Origin: Melissococcus plutonius ATCC 35311
GTDB lineage: Bacteria > Bacillota > Bacilli > Lactobacillales > Enterococcaceae
NCBI RefSeq assembly: GCF_000270185.1
Contig: NC_015516.1
Span: forward strand, 853,001-917,000
Length of the DNA stretch: 64,000 nucleotides
Direction of reading: 5' to 3'
Part shown: in pieces, positions 8,767 through 19,100 of the stretch
Layout of the letters: the number at the start of each line of letters is the position of its first letter
Position numbering within the stretch: the stretch's first letter is position 1
The notes under the pieces: model-generated
Database searches by the model: none
The model's input: the letters and a program-made list of their open reading frames with translations, nothing else
Told to the model about the DNA's origin: nothing
Translations under genes and position numbers: made by a program

Positions 8767-10593
8767 TTGCAAAAAAACGTTAACAATAAAGTTAATAATA
8801 GAAATATCTTTTTGGTTACTATTTTATTCGCACTTTTTATTATGTTTTTATTAAACTGCTTAACACCATTACTAGCAGATGACTATGAATATTTCTTTAA
8901 AACGACTAACTTTTCTACAATACTGTTGGATGAATATCATCAATATTTATCATGGACTGGAAGGTCTATTGTTCACATTATAGCAAGAATATTTTTACTA
9001 ATGCCCAAGTGGGTATTTAACATTGCAAATTCACTAGCATATGTAGGAGTTTCCTATTTAATTTACAAATTGTCCTTATCTAATGGCGAAAAATATAAGA
9101 CTGTACGTTTTTTATTAATTCAATTTCTTATATGGTTGTTTGTCCCAGCTTTTGGACAAGTTTTTCTATGGGAAACAGGATCAGCAAACTATCTATGGGG
9201 AAGTTTGATAATTCTTTCCTATCTTTTTTTCTTTCATAAAGCCACTATCAATAATTGGATACCTAAGAGGCCAACTTCCTTAGTACCTTTAGTTTTTATT
9301 ATGGGTGTATTGGCTGGATGGTGTAATGAGAATACTTCAGGTGGCGCTTTACTATTGGCTATATTTTATATAGGTGTTTATATGATTTCAAATAAACAAA
9401 AGGTTCCTTTGTGGATGATAGGAGGCATTATAGGGAACTTTATTGGATTAGTGATAATGATTTTAGCACCTGGAAACAAAATAAGAGCTACATATTTTGC
9501 AAGAAGTACTTGGTCTATCCATAAAAAATTAAGTATAGGTTTGGTAACTGTTTTTAATGAAATAAAGGAGCACTTATTCTTATTAATTTGTCTTTTGCTT
9601 GTTTTATATATATTAAATCTATACAATAAAAAAATGGAAACTAAATTTTATTTAAGCGTAGCCTATGCTGTTTTCGGTATAGTAACATTACTCGCTTTAT
9701 CTCTATCTCCAGCTGGTCTTAATTGGGGAAGGTCCTACTATGGTGGTGTAATATTTATGATTATTGCAATCTCACTTATTTGGCCAGATAGAATAAGCAA
9801 TTTGAAAAGCGATAATTCTAATATTTTTTATACTATTATATATGGTTTGCTTGCTTTATCATTTATGATGAATTTTATAATGGGATCTGCTGATATTTGT
9901 AAATCATATATAAAAATTGATAGTCAATATAATTATTTAACTGTTCAAAGAGAAAAAGGAAATTTAAATCCTGTATTTCCTACTATGTCATTTCCAGATA
10001 TTACCAAATACACGGCATACTCTAAAGAACTTACTCAAGTTAATAGTAATATAAAACATAATCATCCTGTTGCAAAATATTACAAGTTAAATACTATTAG
10101 AAGTGTTTCTGAAAATGATTGGCAACAAGTTTATAAAAATGGAAATCCTACATTAATGGGTTGTTATTCATTCGATGACTATTTGAAATTATTAACTAAA
10201 GGAAATTATACTATTTTGATTTCAGGACATGGCAGTCATTCCTATTTGAATAGCGAACAAAAAAAATTATTAAACCAATTGGGTATACAGAAAATGCCAA
10301 GCTCTTCTGGAAATTGGGTAAGTATTGCACTCTTAGATAAAGGAAATAAAAAAGCATCTATAGCAAAGTCATTTACTAAAATGAATGGTAAATTATCTAA
10401 GATGAACTATGAGTTAAAATCTAGTCTAACAAATTATGATGATCAAATTTTTTCTACAATTCAAATAAATGGACGACAATATTCAAAAAATAAAGCTGGA
10501 TTAAATTTTGTTACTATTGACAGATATTCTAATCGAGTTGTTGATTCTGTAAATTTTGACATCACTAACAAAAATATAATTGGAAATAGATAA
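8767..10593 (+). CDS. Polytopic membrane protein, DUF6056/GT-C-like
   Basis: 608 residues. The first 380 or so hold about 10-12 hydrophobic helices; the last 220 are polar and probably extracytoplasmic. Just after the first helix is LLADDYEYFF, an aspartate pair at the position where GT-C glycosyltransferases carry their catalytic DD motif, followed by WTGRSIVHIIARIFL. This layout matches the DUF6056 family seen in Gram-positive polysaccharide loci. A plausible job is adding a sugar from a lipid-phosphate donor to the exported polymer, but function is unproven. The start is TTG, 2 bases behind the epimerase stop. It is the last operon gene, followed by a terminator. Confidence 0.7.
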   Translation: MQKNVNNKVNNRNIFLVTILFALFIMFLLNCLTPLLADDYEYFFKTTNFSTILLDEYHQYLSWTGRSIVHIIARIFLLMPKWVFNIANSLAYVGVSYLIYKLSLSNGEKYKTVRFLLIQFLIWLFVPAFGQVFLWETGSANYLWGSLIILSYLFFFHKATINNWIPKRPTSLVPLVFIMGVLAGWCNENTSGGALLLAIFYIGVYMISNKQKVPLWMIGGIIGNFIGLVIMILAPGNKIRATYFARSTWSIHKKLSIGLVTVFNEIKEHLFLLICLLLVLYILNLYNKKMETKFYLSVAYAVFGIVTLLALSLSPAGLNWGRSYYGGVIFMIIAISLIWPDRISNLKSDNSNIFYTIIYGLLALSFMMNFIMGSADICKSYIKIDSQYNYLTVQREKGNLNPVFPTMSFPDITKYTAYSKELTQVNSNIKHNHPVAKYYKLNTIRSVSENDWQQVYKNGNPTLMGCYSFDDYLKLLTKGNYTILISGHGSHSYLNSEQKKLLNQLGIQKMPSSSGNWVSIALLDKGNKKASIAKSFTKMNGKLSKMNYELKSSLTNYDDQIFSTIQINGRQYSKNKAGLNFVTIDRYSNRVVDSVNFDITNKNIIGNR

Positions 10594-10626
10594 ATTTTAA
10601 ATTAATAAATATAACTACTAGAATAG

Positions 10627-10668
10627 AAATCGAGCTTTGAAAATTAAGATAAAAAGTTCGATTTTTTT
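10627..10668 (+). terminator. Intrinsic terminator of the polysaccharide operon
   Basis: AAATCGAGCTT pairs with AAGTTCGATTT (one G-T pair) around an AT-rich loop, followed by a run of T. It lies 34 bases behind the last gene of the operon. Confidence 0.8.
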
Positions 10669-11416
10669 ATTCTAATAATCTAACCATTGTTGTAGGGTAT
10701 TACTTTTATGTAGTATCTATTTATAAGAAATTAATTAAATCGAGAAAATTTTTTCAGCTAGATATCATAAAACAGTCTATTGATTATCTTAATAATAGCA
10801 TGATAAAAATTAAATTATTTAATACAATGAATACTATTATTGTTAAATATAAAATAATATTTAGTATTTTTCTTTAATAATTTTATTATAAATAAAAATT
10901 TAAAATAGATGGTTGTTTTATTAATTTTAAATCTAAAAATCTAGATAAATTATTTTAGGGTTTGATTTTAGGTATCAATACCTTTTAACTCTGGCTATTA
11001 AAAAGTATGTAAAATATTGTTTTCGTGATACCTATTGATTTTTTTGCGGTTGGGAATACTGTTTACTTTGAAGATATATAATTATAAAATAGAATATTCA
11101 AAAATTATTTTTATTTGTTTTCATTTTCACTGCCATATAGTAAATAAAATTTAAATAGATCTTACGCTGACATTTTTTTCTATAATAAGGGAAATAAAAA
11201 TAAAGGTAGAGTTATTTAGCAAATAATTTGTGAATAAAAGAATTGGTATTATATTAACAGTTAGTTTATAAATTTAATGAACAAGAAGACTCTTATTAAA
11301 TAGAATGTTCTACCTAAATAAAGATATGAAAATCTTTTCTAACTCTTTTGATGGAAAATTTTATCCAATTTAATTTATCAGTTGAAATTGATTAAAATTT
11401 TTAAGTGATCTAGATT
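10669..11416. other. Gene-free AT-rich stretch between polysaccharide operon and miaA
   Basis: About 750 bases with stops in all frames and no convincing coding remnant. The only structure noticed is a possible hairpin with AGGTATCA near 10970 pairing TGATACCT near 11027, followed by ATTGATTTTTTT. It could be a weak terminator or the end of a small RNA, but no clear promoter was recognised in front of it. The junction between a variable cell-surface locus and core genes is a likely site of past rearrangement. Confidence 0.5.
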
Positions 11417-11464
11417 ATTCTATTTATTTGGTTTTATTGTATAATAAAGCCAAATAAATAGAAT
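11417..11464 (+). promoter_or_regulatory. 48-bp near-perfect palindrome covering the miaA -10 box
   Basis: ATTCTATTTATTTGG (11417-11431) is the exact inverse complement of CCAAATAAATAGAAT (11450-11464). The 18 bases between continue the symmetry: TTTATT and AATAAA flank a central GTAT, with one T-G wobble. The only good -10 box in front of miaA, TATAAT (11440-11445), sits at the centre. This is either an operator for a dimeric regulator overlapping the promoter or a transcribed hairpin. A good -35 box is not obvious. Confidence 0.6.
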
Positions 11465-11491
11465 TTAAAAACCAAACAAAGGAGGGAAAAA

Positions 11492-12409
11492 TTGAAAAAA
11501 GTATTAGTTATTGTTGGTCCAACAGCTGTTGGAAAAACAGCTTTAAGTATAGAAATTGCTAAGCAATTTAATGGTGAGATTATCAGTGGTGATTCTATGC
11601 AGGTATATAAGGAATTAGATATAGGAACAGCTAAGATAACGGTTGAAGAACAGGCAAATATTAAGCATCATTTAATTAATTGTAGAGAAATAAATGAACG
11701 GTATTCAGTTGCTGATTTTCAAAAAGAAGGAAGACAGGCAATAGATGAAATTATAATAAAAGGTAAATTACCTATTATTGTAGGTGGAACAGGTCTTTAT
11801 ATTCAATCTTTATTATATGACTTTCAATTAGGTAGTAGTGAAGAAATTAGTTCATCAAAATTTCGACAAAAGTATACTGCTTTTGCTAAAAAAAATGGGA
11901 ATAAAGCTTTATGGCAAGAATTACAAAAAAAAGATCCACAGGCGGCTGAGCATATTCATTTTAATAATAAAAAGCGAGTGATCCGTGCACTAGAAGTTTT
12001 TGAAGAAACGGGAGAGAGTATACTTGCACCAAAGCAAACACCGAAACCTTTATATGATTATTTGCTGATTGGATTGGAAACGGAAAGAAATTTATTATAT
12101 AGTCGAATTAATCAGCGTGTAGATTTGATGATGGCAGCAGGTTTAATGGTTGAAGCAAAAAGAATGTATAATTTAAAAACCGTACAAGCAGTGCAGGGAA
12201 TTGGTTATAAGGAATTTTTCCCTTATTTTATGGGCGAAATTTCTCTAGAGAAAGCCGTAGAAAAAGTAAAACAGCATTCTAGACAATATGCTAAAAGACA
12301 ACTTACTTGGTTTAAAAATCGTATGCAGGTACAGTGGTGGGATCTTATCAAAAAACCATACGATTTAATAAATTTAAAGATAGAAATTGAACAATGGTTG
12401 AATAGGTAA
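11492..12409 (+). CDS. miaA: tRNA dimethylallyltransferase
   Basis: 305 residues. The P-loop GPTAVGKT (residues 9-16), SGDSMQVYKELDIGTAK, and IVGGTGLYIQSLL are the signature blocks of MiaA, which puts a dimethylallyl group on N6 of adenosine 37 in tRNAs reading codons that start with U. The later R-VIRALEV and GIGYKEFFPYF segments are also conserved. Length is normal for the family. A TTG start at 11492 follows AAAGGAGGG. It is followed 37 bases later by hflX, the usual miaA-hflX-glnR-glnA order of Firmicutes. A long palindrome covers its promoter. Confidence 0.96.
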   Translation: MKKVLVIVGPTAVGKTALSIEIAKQFNGEIISGDSMQVYKELDIGTAKITVEEQANIKHHLINCREINERYSVADFQKEGRQAIDEIIIKGKLPIIVGGTGLYIQSLLYDFQLGSSEEISSSKFRQKYTAFAKKNGNKALWQELQKKDPQAAEHIHFNNKKRVIRALEVFEETGESILAPKQTPKPLYDYLLIGLETERNLLYSRINQRVDLMMAAGLMVEAKRMYNLKTVQAVQGIGYKEFFPYFMGEISLEKAVEKVKQHSRQYAKRQLTWFKNRMQVQWWDLIKKPYDLINLKIEIEQWLNR

Positions 12410-12446
12410 CTATGAATTGCATGGTTACTAAGATAGGAGAAAAAAT

Positions 12447-13673
12447 ATGATTACAAAAGAAAGAGTAATTTTAATAGGTGTTGAGACAGCTGAGAATTAT
12501 CAGATATTTGATGAATCAATGGAAGAATTAGGAAATTTAGTAGAAACAGCTGGCGGTGAAGTTATTTCTGTATTAACACAAAAATTACTTAGAATTGATC
12601 GTAAAACAATTGTAGGAAAAGGTAAAATGGAAGAGCTTCAAGAATTGGTCGATAATGAACAAGCTGATCTAGTTATTTTTAATCATGAATTAACACCAGG
12701 GCAAATTCACACAATTTCTTTATTGATTGCAGTTCCTATTATTGATCGAGTACAACTGATTATGGATATTTTTGCTTTACGTGCCCGTTCTAAAGAAGGA
12801 AAATTACAGGTAGAATTAGCACAATTAAATTATTTATTACCAAGACTTGGCGGACAAGGAAAGCAGTTATCTAGACTGGGAGGTGGAATTGGAACCCGTG
12901 GTCCTGGAGAAACCAAATTAGAAACCGACCGTCGCCATGTACGTGATAAGATTACAAAAGTAAAACAAGACATAAAAAAAATAACAGCACATAGAGAAAG
13001 AAATCGAAAAAATCGACAACAAACCGAACTCTTTCAAATTGGATTGATTGGATACACAAATGCCGGAAAATCAACAATCTTGAATTTACTCACCAATGCT
13101 AACACGTATGCAGAGAATCAGCTTTTTGCTACATTGGATCCTCTAACTAAAAAATGGCAATTACCTCAAGGAATGGTTGTTACATTAACTGACACAGTAG
13201 GTTTTATTCAAGAACTTCCTACACAATTAATTGAAGCTTTTCAATCGACATTAGAGGAAAGTAATGAGATGGATTTGCTATTACATGTAGTAAATGCTAG
13301 TAGTGAAAATCGATTAGAACAAGAAAAAACCGTCAATCACTTGTTACATGAATTACATTTAGATAAACTACCTATTTTGACTATCTATAATAAAATGGAT
13401 CAGGTCAATCAACAAACATTTCAACCTATACATTTTCCAAATGTACAACTTTCAGCTATTCAAGTAAATAGTAAGGCAATACTTACTGAGGCAATTGTTG
13501 GACAAATAAAAAAAGAACTATCGCCCTATTGCTATAGGATACCAGCTGAACAAGGAAAATTATTAAACAAGTTAAAACAACAAACACTTGTAGTTTCTGA
13601 AGAATACAATGAAATCGAAAATTGTTATTATCTAAATGGTTTTGCTAAGAAAACTTTTAATTTAAATGGATAG
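12447..13673 (+). CDS. hflX: Ribosome-associated GTPase HflX
   Basis: 408 residues. The N-terminal HflX domain contains TIVGKGKMEEL and the glycine-rich linker GGQGKQLSRLGGGIGTRGPGE; the G domain has G1 GYTNAGKST near residue 204, G3 DTVGFI and G4 NKMD. HflX binds the 50S E-site region and splits stalled or hibernating ribosomes. Length is close to the family norm. ATG start with AGGAGA upstream. It shares a transcript with miaA and is followed by a strong terminator, which separates it from glnR-glnA. Confidence 0.95.
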   Translation: MITKERVILIGVETAENYQIFDESMEELGNLVETAGGEVISVLTQKLLRIDRKTIVGKGKMEELQELVDNEQADLVIFNHELTPGQIHTISLLIAVPIIDRVQLIMDIFALRARSKEGKLQVELAQLNYLLPRLGGQGKQLSRLGGGIGTRGPGETKLETDRRHVRDKITKVKQDIKKITAHRERNRKNRQQTELFQIGLIGYTNAGKSTILNLLTNANTYAENQLFATLDPLTKKWQLPQGMVVTLTDTVGFIQELPTQLIEAFQSTLEESNEMDLLLHVVNASSENRLEQEKTVNHLLHELHLDKLPILTIYNKMDQVNQQTFQPIHFPNVQLSAIQVNSKAILTEAIVGQIKKELSPYCYRIPAEQGKLLNKLKQQTLVVSEEYNEIENCYYLNGFAKKTFNLNG

Positions 13674-13739
13674 ATAACTAGGAATTTATTTTTTATACAA
13701 TTTTTTACCTCTATAGATTAAAAATAAATTGGATCAGAT

Positions 13740-13788
13740 AAAAAGAGCTACCCTAAAATAATTTAATTATTTTAGGGTAGCTCTTTTT
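13740..13788 (+). terminator. Strong intrinsic terminator after hflX
   Basis: A 24-base arm (13740-13763) is exactly inverse-complementary to 13765-13788, with GAGCTACCCTAAAATA as the paired core, ending in a T run. The arms meet with one base between them, so the real loop will open to about 5-9 bases. The A run on one side and T run on the other allow termination in both directions. Confidence 0.9.
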
Positions 13789-13891
13789 ACTCAGATGATA
13801 GCTTATTGAACTTATTACATTTAAAAGCAAATAAGTTAATTTATAAATATATACTGTTATTTGGTATAGGCTAATCATTCATTGAAAGTTA

Positions 13892-13908
13892 TGTGATGAA
13901 ATATAACA
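13892..13908 (+). promoter_or_regulatory. GlnR operator (GlnR box)
   Basis: TGTGATGAAATATAACA fits the TGTNA-N7-TNACA consensus exactly, and the flanking A and T also fit the longer ATGTNA-N7-TNACAT form used in streptococci. It ends 6 bases before the -35 box of the glnR promoter, consistent with nitrogen-responsive autorepression of glnRA by GlnR with feedback-inhibited glutamine synthetase. Confidence 0.88.
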
Positions 13909-13914
13909 TGTATG

Positions 13915-13943
13915 TTGACTTTAAATGGCAGACTTGCTATTCT
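13915..13943 (+). promoter_or_regulatory. Sigma-A promoter of glnR-glnA
   Basis: TTGACT (13915-13920) and TATTCT (13938-13943) with an ideal 17-base spacer, immediately downstream of the GlnR box. Confidence 0.8.
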
Positions 13944-13961
13944 TAATATATAGGAAGGGAG

Positions 13962-14354
13962 ATGGTGGCTATTAGGGAGAAGGAACTTAGAAGGTCTATG
14001 TCTGTGTTTCCAATTGGTACAGTCATGAAACTGACAGACCTATCTGCTAGGCAAATACGTTACTATGAAGAACAAGACTTAATTCATCCAGAAAGAAGTG
14101 AAGGAAATCGTCGGATTTATTCATTAAACGATATTGATACCTTACTAGAGATAAAAGATTATTTGTCTGAAGGATTAAATATGGCAGGGATTAAACATAT
14201 TTATGAAATGAAATTAGATGAAAGAATGAAAAAACAAGAGATCGAAAGACCTTTAACGGATGAGGATGTTAGGAAAATTTTTTATGATGAAATTATTTCC
14301 CAAAGTGGTCTTACTCAACAAAATCCATTTCAATCAAATATACCTAAATTATAA
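13962..14354 (+). CDS. glnR: MerR-family nitrogen repressor GlnR
   Basis: 130 residues. The MerR-type winged helix is seen in FPIGTVMKLTDLSARQIRYYEEQDLIHPERSEGNRRIYSLNDI; the C-terminal tail (QSGLTQQNPFQSNIPKL) is the region that in Bacillus senses feedback-inhibited glutamine synthetase. It represses glnRA and other nitrogen genes when glutamine is plentiful. The start is uncertain by one codon: ATG at 13962 is very close to the GGAAGG site, and GTG at 13965 has a better distance. The gene carries its own GlnR box and stands 40 bases ahead of glnA. Confidence 0.95.
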   Translation: MVAIREKELRRSMSVFPIGTVMKLTDLSARQIRYYEEQDLIHPERSEGNRRIYSLNDIDTLLEIKDYLSEGLNMAGIKHIYEMKLDERMKKQEIERPLTDEDVRKIFYDEIISQSGLTQQNPFQSNIPKL

Positions 14355-14397
14355 TTAGTATGAGGTAGAGCATAAAATAAGAAAATGAGGTAAAGTG

Positions 14398-15738
14398 ATG
14401 ATAACAACTGAAAAGACAATAATTGACATTAAACAAAGCATAAAAGCAGAAAATGTACGTTTTTTAAGACTAATGTTTACCGATATCTTGGGTACAATTA
14501 AAAATGTTGAAGTACCTGTTAGCCAGCTTGATAAAGTTTTGAATAATAAAATGATGTTTGATGGTTCATCAATTGAAGGCTTCGTTCGTATTGAAGAAAG
14601 TGATATGTATTTATATCCTGATTTATCGACATGGCTTATTTTTCCTTGGGAAAGTCAACATGGAAAAATTGCTCGACTGATTTGTGATATCTATAATCCA
14701 GACGGGCAACCTTTCTTAGGCGATCCACGTGGAAACTTAAAGCGCGTAGTAAAAAATATGCAACAATTAGGGTTTACCTCATTTAACCTTGGACCTGAGC
14801 CAGAATTTTTTCTTCTTAAGCTAGATGAAGAAGGAGAAATTACAACGGATTTAAATGATAAAGGTGGTTATTTTGATTTTGCTCCAACAGATTTAGGTGA
14901 GAATTGCCGAAGGGATATTGTTTTAGAGTTGGAGAGTTTGGGCTTTGAAGTAGAAGCTTCTCATCATGAAGTAGCACCTGGCCAGCATGAGATTGATTTT
15001 AAATATGCTAATGTTGTTAAGGCCTGTGATAATATTCAAACTTTCAAATTGGTTGTTAAAACAATTGCACGTAAACATGGCTTACATGCAACGTTTATGC
15101 CAAAACCCTTATTTGGGATTAACGGTTCTGGTATGCATTGCAACATGTCTTTATTTAATGAAAATGGGAATGCATTTTTTGATGAAACAGGCGAAATGCG
15201 TTTAAGTAAAACTGCTTATTACTTTTTAGGTGGACTTTTAAAGCATGCACGTGCCTATACGGCAGTTTGTAATCCAACAGTTAACTCTTATAAGCGCTTG
15301 GTGCCCGGATATGAAGCTCCTGTATATGTGGCTTGGAGTGGTAAAAACCGTTCGCCATTAGTCCGTGTCCCAGAATCACGTGAGGACTCAACACGGTTAG
15401 AATTGCGATCTGTTGATCCATCTGCTAATCCTTATCTTGCAATGGCGGCATTACTTGAAGCAGGCTTGGATGGTATTAAAAATGAAATAATGCCACCTTT
15501 ATCTGTTGATCGAAATATTTATGCAATGAATGAAGAGGAGCGGGCAGAAGCTCATATCTATGATCTACCTTCTACTCTACATAATGCAATTAAAGAATTA
15601 CGCAAAGACCAAGTAATAAAAGAAGCATTAGGAAATCATATCTTTTCAAATTTTGTTGAGGCAAAAAAAATGGAATGGGCTGCTTTTCGTCAAACTATAT
15701 CTGAATGGGAAAGAGAACAATATTTAGAACTTTATTGA
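14398..15738 (+). CDS. glnA: Glutamine synthetase type I
   Basis: 446 residues, the length of the Gram-positive GSI-alpha enzyme. Catalytic blocks include [32 protein letters not shown] with metal-binding glutamates, APGQHEID, the ATP-binding [12 protein letters not shown], and the [16 protein letters not shown] segment. It makes glutamine from glutamate, ammonia and ATP, and in its feedback-inhibited form activates GlnR. The start chosen is ATG at 14398 because GAGGT is about 7 bases upstream; a GTG one codon earlier is possible. It is the second gene of the glnRA operon and ends before a hairpin terminator. Confidence 0.97.
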   Translation: MITTEKTIIDIKQSIKAENVRFLRLMFTDILGTIKNVEVPVSQLDKVLNNKMMFDGSSIEGFVRIEESDMYLYPDLSTWLIFPWESQHGKIARLICDIYNPDGQPFLGDPRGNLKRVVKNMQQLGFTSFNLGPEPEFFLLKLDEEGEITTDLNDKGGYFDFAPTDLGENCRRDIVLELESLGFEVEASHHEVAPGQHEIDFKYANVVKACDNIQTFKLVVKTIARKHGLHATFMPKPLFGINGSGMHCNMSLFNENGNAFFDETGEMRLSKTAYYFLGGLLKHARAYTAVCNPTVNSYKRLVPGYEAPVYVAWSGKNRSPLVRVPESREDSTRLELRSVDPSANPYLAMAALLEAGLDGIKNEIMPPLSVDRNIYAMNEEERAEAHIYDLPSTLHNAIKELRKDQVIKEALGNHIFSNFVEAKKMEWAAFRQTISEWEREQYLELY

Positions 15739-15984
15739 TTTTATTCTGATAAATATTCATTGGTCAAATCTTGATTGTATATTTTGAACAGAAATATTTC
15801 TTTACCAAAAATTATTTCAACGGTTGATGAATTGGATAAAAATTAATAAATTAAACGATCAATTCATTTGTTTGTTACTAAAAATTACTATTAATGATAA
15901 TTCTATTTTTATTTATTAATAGGCAGATTAATAAATAATTGTTTATCCTGTATAGAAATTATTAAATAATGAAATAGAATAAAC

Positions 15985-16026
15985 AAATAAGATTCAATAC
16001 TTTTATAAAGGACGAATCTTATTTTT
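15985..16026 (+). terminator. Terminator of glnRA
   Basis: AAATAAGATTC pairs with GAATCTTATTT, followed by further T residues. It lies about 250 bases behind glnA; the intervening AT-rich stretch shows no gene. Confidence 0.7.
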
Positions 16027-16063
16027 AATGTTTTACATTTCATTAATATAAATTATAATTATA

Positions 16064-16092
16064 TTTAAAAATTATTTTGCTTCCTTTATAAT
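16064..16092 (+). promoter_or_regulatory. Probable nifJ promoter
   Basis: A perfect TATAAT (16087-16092) is preceded at 17 bases by TTTAAA (16064-16069), a weak -35. No operator was recognised between this box and the gene. Confidence 0.45.
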
Positions 16093-16154
16093 GAAAAAAA
16101 AAGAGTACCTAATGAATATATATTTATAGATAAAATTAAGGGATGACTAATGCA

Positions 16155-19100
16155 ATGCGAAAAATGAAAACAATGGATGGTAATACGGCTGCAGCATATA
16201 TTTCATATGCGTTTACTGAACTAGCAGCAATATATCCCATAACACCCAGTTCAACTATGGCTGAATTGGTAGATCAGTGGTCGGCAGAAGGTAAAAAAAA
16301 TATTTTTAATCAACCAGTCAAAATTATTGAGATGCAATCAGAAGCAGGTGCTGCAGGGTTTGTTCATGGTTCTTTAAAAACAGGTGCTTTAACAACAACC
16401 TACACTGCTTCACAAGGTTTGTTATTAATGTTGCCGAATATGTATAAGATTGCTGGAGAACTTTTACCGACAGTTTTCCATGTGGCTAGTCGTGCAGTCA
16501 CTACAAATGCTCTAAGTATCTTTGGTGATCACAGTGATGTTATGTCGGCTCGTCAAACAGGTTTTGCTATGTTAGTAGAGAGCAGTGTACAAGAAGTCAT
16601 GGATTTGGCAGCAGTCGCCCATTTAGCTTCAATTGAAGCTAGTGTACCATTTATTAATTTTTTTGATGGATTTAGAACAAGCCATGAAATTCAAAAAATT
16701 GAAATATTGGAATATGATGAATTGGCGAATTTAATGAATCAAAAAAAGTTAGATGAATTTAAAAATAAAGGGATGAATCCAAATCATCCTACTGTTAGTG
16801 GCACAAATCAAAATCCAGATATTCACTTTCAACAAAGAGAAACAATTAATCAATATTATGATAAATTGCCAGTTATTGTGAAAAAATATATGGATAAAAT
16901 AAACCAACTTCGAGGAACGACCTATGATTTGGTAGATTATTATGGAGCAACTGATGCTGAGGAGATTATTGTTGCAATGGGATCTGTGGCACAAACTATG
17001 CGACAAACGGTTGATTATTTGAATAACAAAGGCCAGAAGGTTGGCTGTTTAACGATTCATTTATATCGTCCGTTTCCAGTCGAGAATTTTCTTGAGAAGC
17101 TACCTTCAACTGTTAAAGCAGTCGCAGTTTTAGATCGAACAAAAGAACCCGGCTCTGGTGGTGAACCTCTTTTATTAGATGTACAAAGTGCGATTTACGA
17201 TTCTGACTTACATCCTATTATTATTGGTGGACGGTATGGTTTGGGTTCAAAAGAAACATTGCCAAATCATCTGATTGCTATCTACAATGAATTACGTAAA
17301 GAAAAAGTCAAAAGAAAAGCACGTTTTACAATTGGTATTAATGACGATGTTACAAACCTATCTCTTGAAAGTGGACAAACGCTTGATTTGACAGAAAGTA
17401 ATACATATCAAGCAAAATTTTGGGGATTTGGTTCAGATGGAACAGTTAGTGCAAATAAATCAGCCATTAAAATAATTGGAAACCATACTGATAAGTATGC
17501 ACAGGGTTTTTTTTATTATGATTCTAAAAAATCAGGTGGATTGACAGTCTCGCATCTACGCTTTGGTGATACACCTATTCAATCTGCTTATTTGATTGAA
17601 TCCGCTGATTTTATTGCTTGCCATACGGCTGCCTATTTACGTACATATGACTTATTAAAGGGATTAAAAAAAGACGGTATTTTTTTATTAAATACTACTT
17701 GGAAAGACAGTCAATTAGAAAAACATCTGCCTATAGAATTGAAAAATTATTTAGTTGAAAATAATATTCAATTTTATACTATTGATGCGTTGAGTTTAGC
17801 AAATAAGGTAGGATTAGGAAATAGAATTAACACAATAATGGAGACAGCCTTTTTTAAACTAACGACCATTATGCCCTTTGATGAATTAATACCACTTCTA
17901 AGAGAAGAAGTAAAAAAAAGTTATGCAAAAAAATCAATGGAAATTGTTAGAAAGAACATTTTGGCCATTGAACAAACAATTGAATTACTCCATAAGGTAG
18001 AAATAACAAATGAATGGAAATCTATTAAGCATGAATCTAAACACATAAAATCAGTAAATAAAGGCTATATTCATGAAATTGTTGAACCGGTGAATCGATT
18101 AGAAGGAAATCAACTTCCTGTTGGTACATTAATTAAGAATCAAATGACAGATGGCCATATGCCCCTTGGAACATCGGCAATTGAAAAAAGACATGTTGCT
18201 ACCGAAGTACCCATATGGAATAGTGAATTCTGTACAATGTGCAATGCCTGTTCGTTTGTTTGTCCTCATGCAGCAATTCGTCCTATCCTAGCTGATCAGG
18301 AAGAAATGGAAAATGCACCTGATGGATTTATTGTTAAAAATATGCGTGGACAAGATGGTTTAATGTACCGTATACAAGTTTCAATTGAAGATTGCACAGG
18401 TTGTGGCTTATGTGTTGAAGCTTGTCCGGTAAAAGACAAAGCCTTAAAAATGGAACCAATTGAGGAACAAAAAGAACAAATGATTCATTGGGCTTTTGCT
18501 ATGACACTAAAACAAAAAGAATTGCCAGAAAAGGTACCTAGTGTATTAAGTACGCAATTCAAACAACCACTTTTAGAATTTTCAGGTGCCTGCTCTGGTT
18601 GTGGTGAGACACCTTATGTCAAATTATTGACACAGATGTTTGGTGATCGTATGATGATTGCCAATGCAACTGGTTGTTCTTCTATTTGGGGAGGTTCGGC
18701 ACCTGTTTCTCCTTATACGACCAATAAAGAAGGAAAAGGGCCAGCTTGGTCAAATTCATTGTTGGAAGATAATGCAGAATTTGGTTATGGTATGTTTCTA
18801 GCAAATCAAACCCAAAGAGAACATCTAGTGACAAAAATGCAAGCAATCATGGAAGATGTATCCATTGAACTTAAAATGTTGATGGCAGATTGGATTGAGC
18901 ATAAGGATGAAAGAGAAGGAACCAAACAGCGAGCAGCGAAACTAACAGCTCAGATCGAAAGAGAAATGCAAGAGAATCCAAAACTAATAGCTATTTATAA
19001 AGAAAAAGATTTATTTGTTAAAATTAGTCAATGGATGATTGGTGGTGACGGCTGGGCTTATGATATTGGCTATGGTGGTATTGATCATGTTTTGGCTAGT

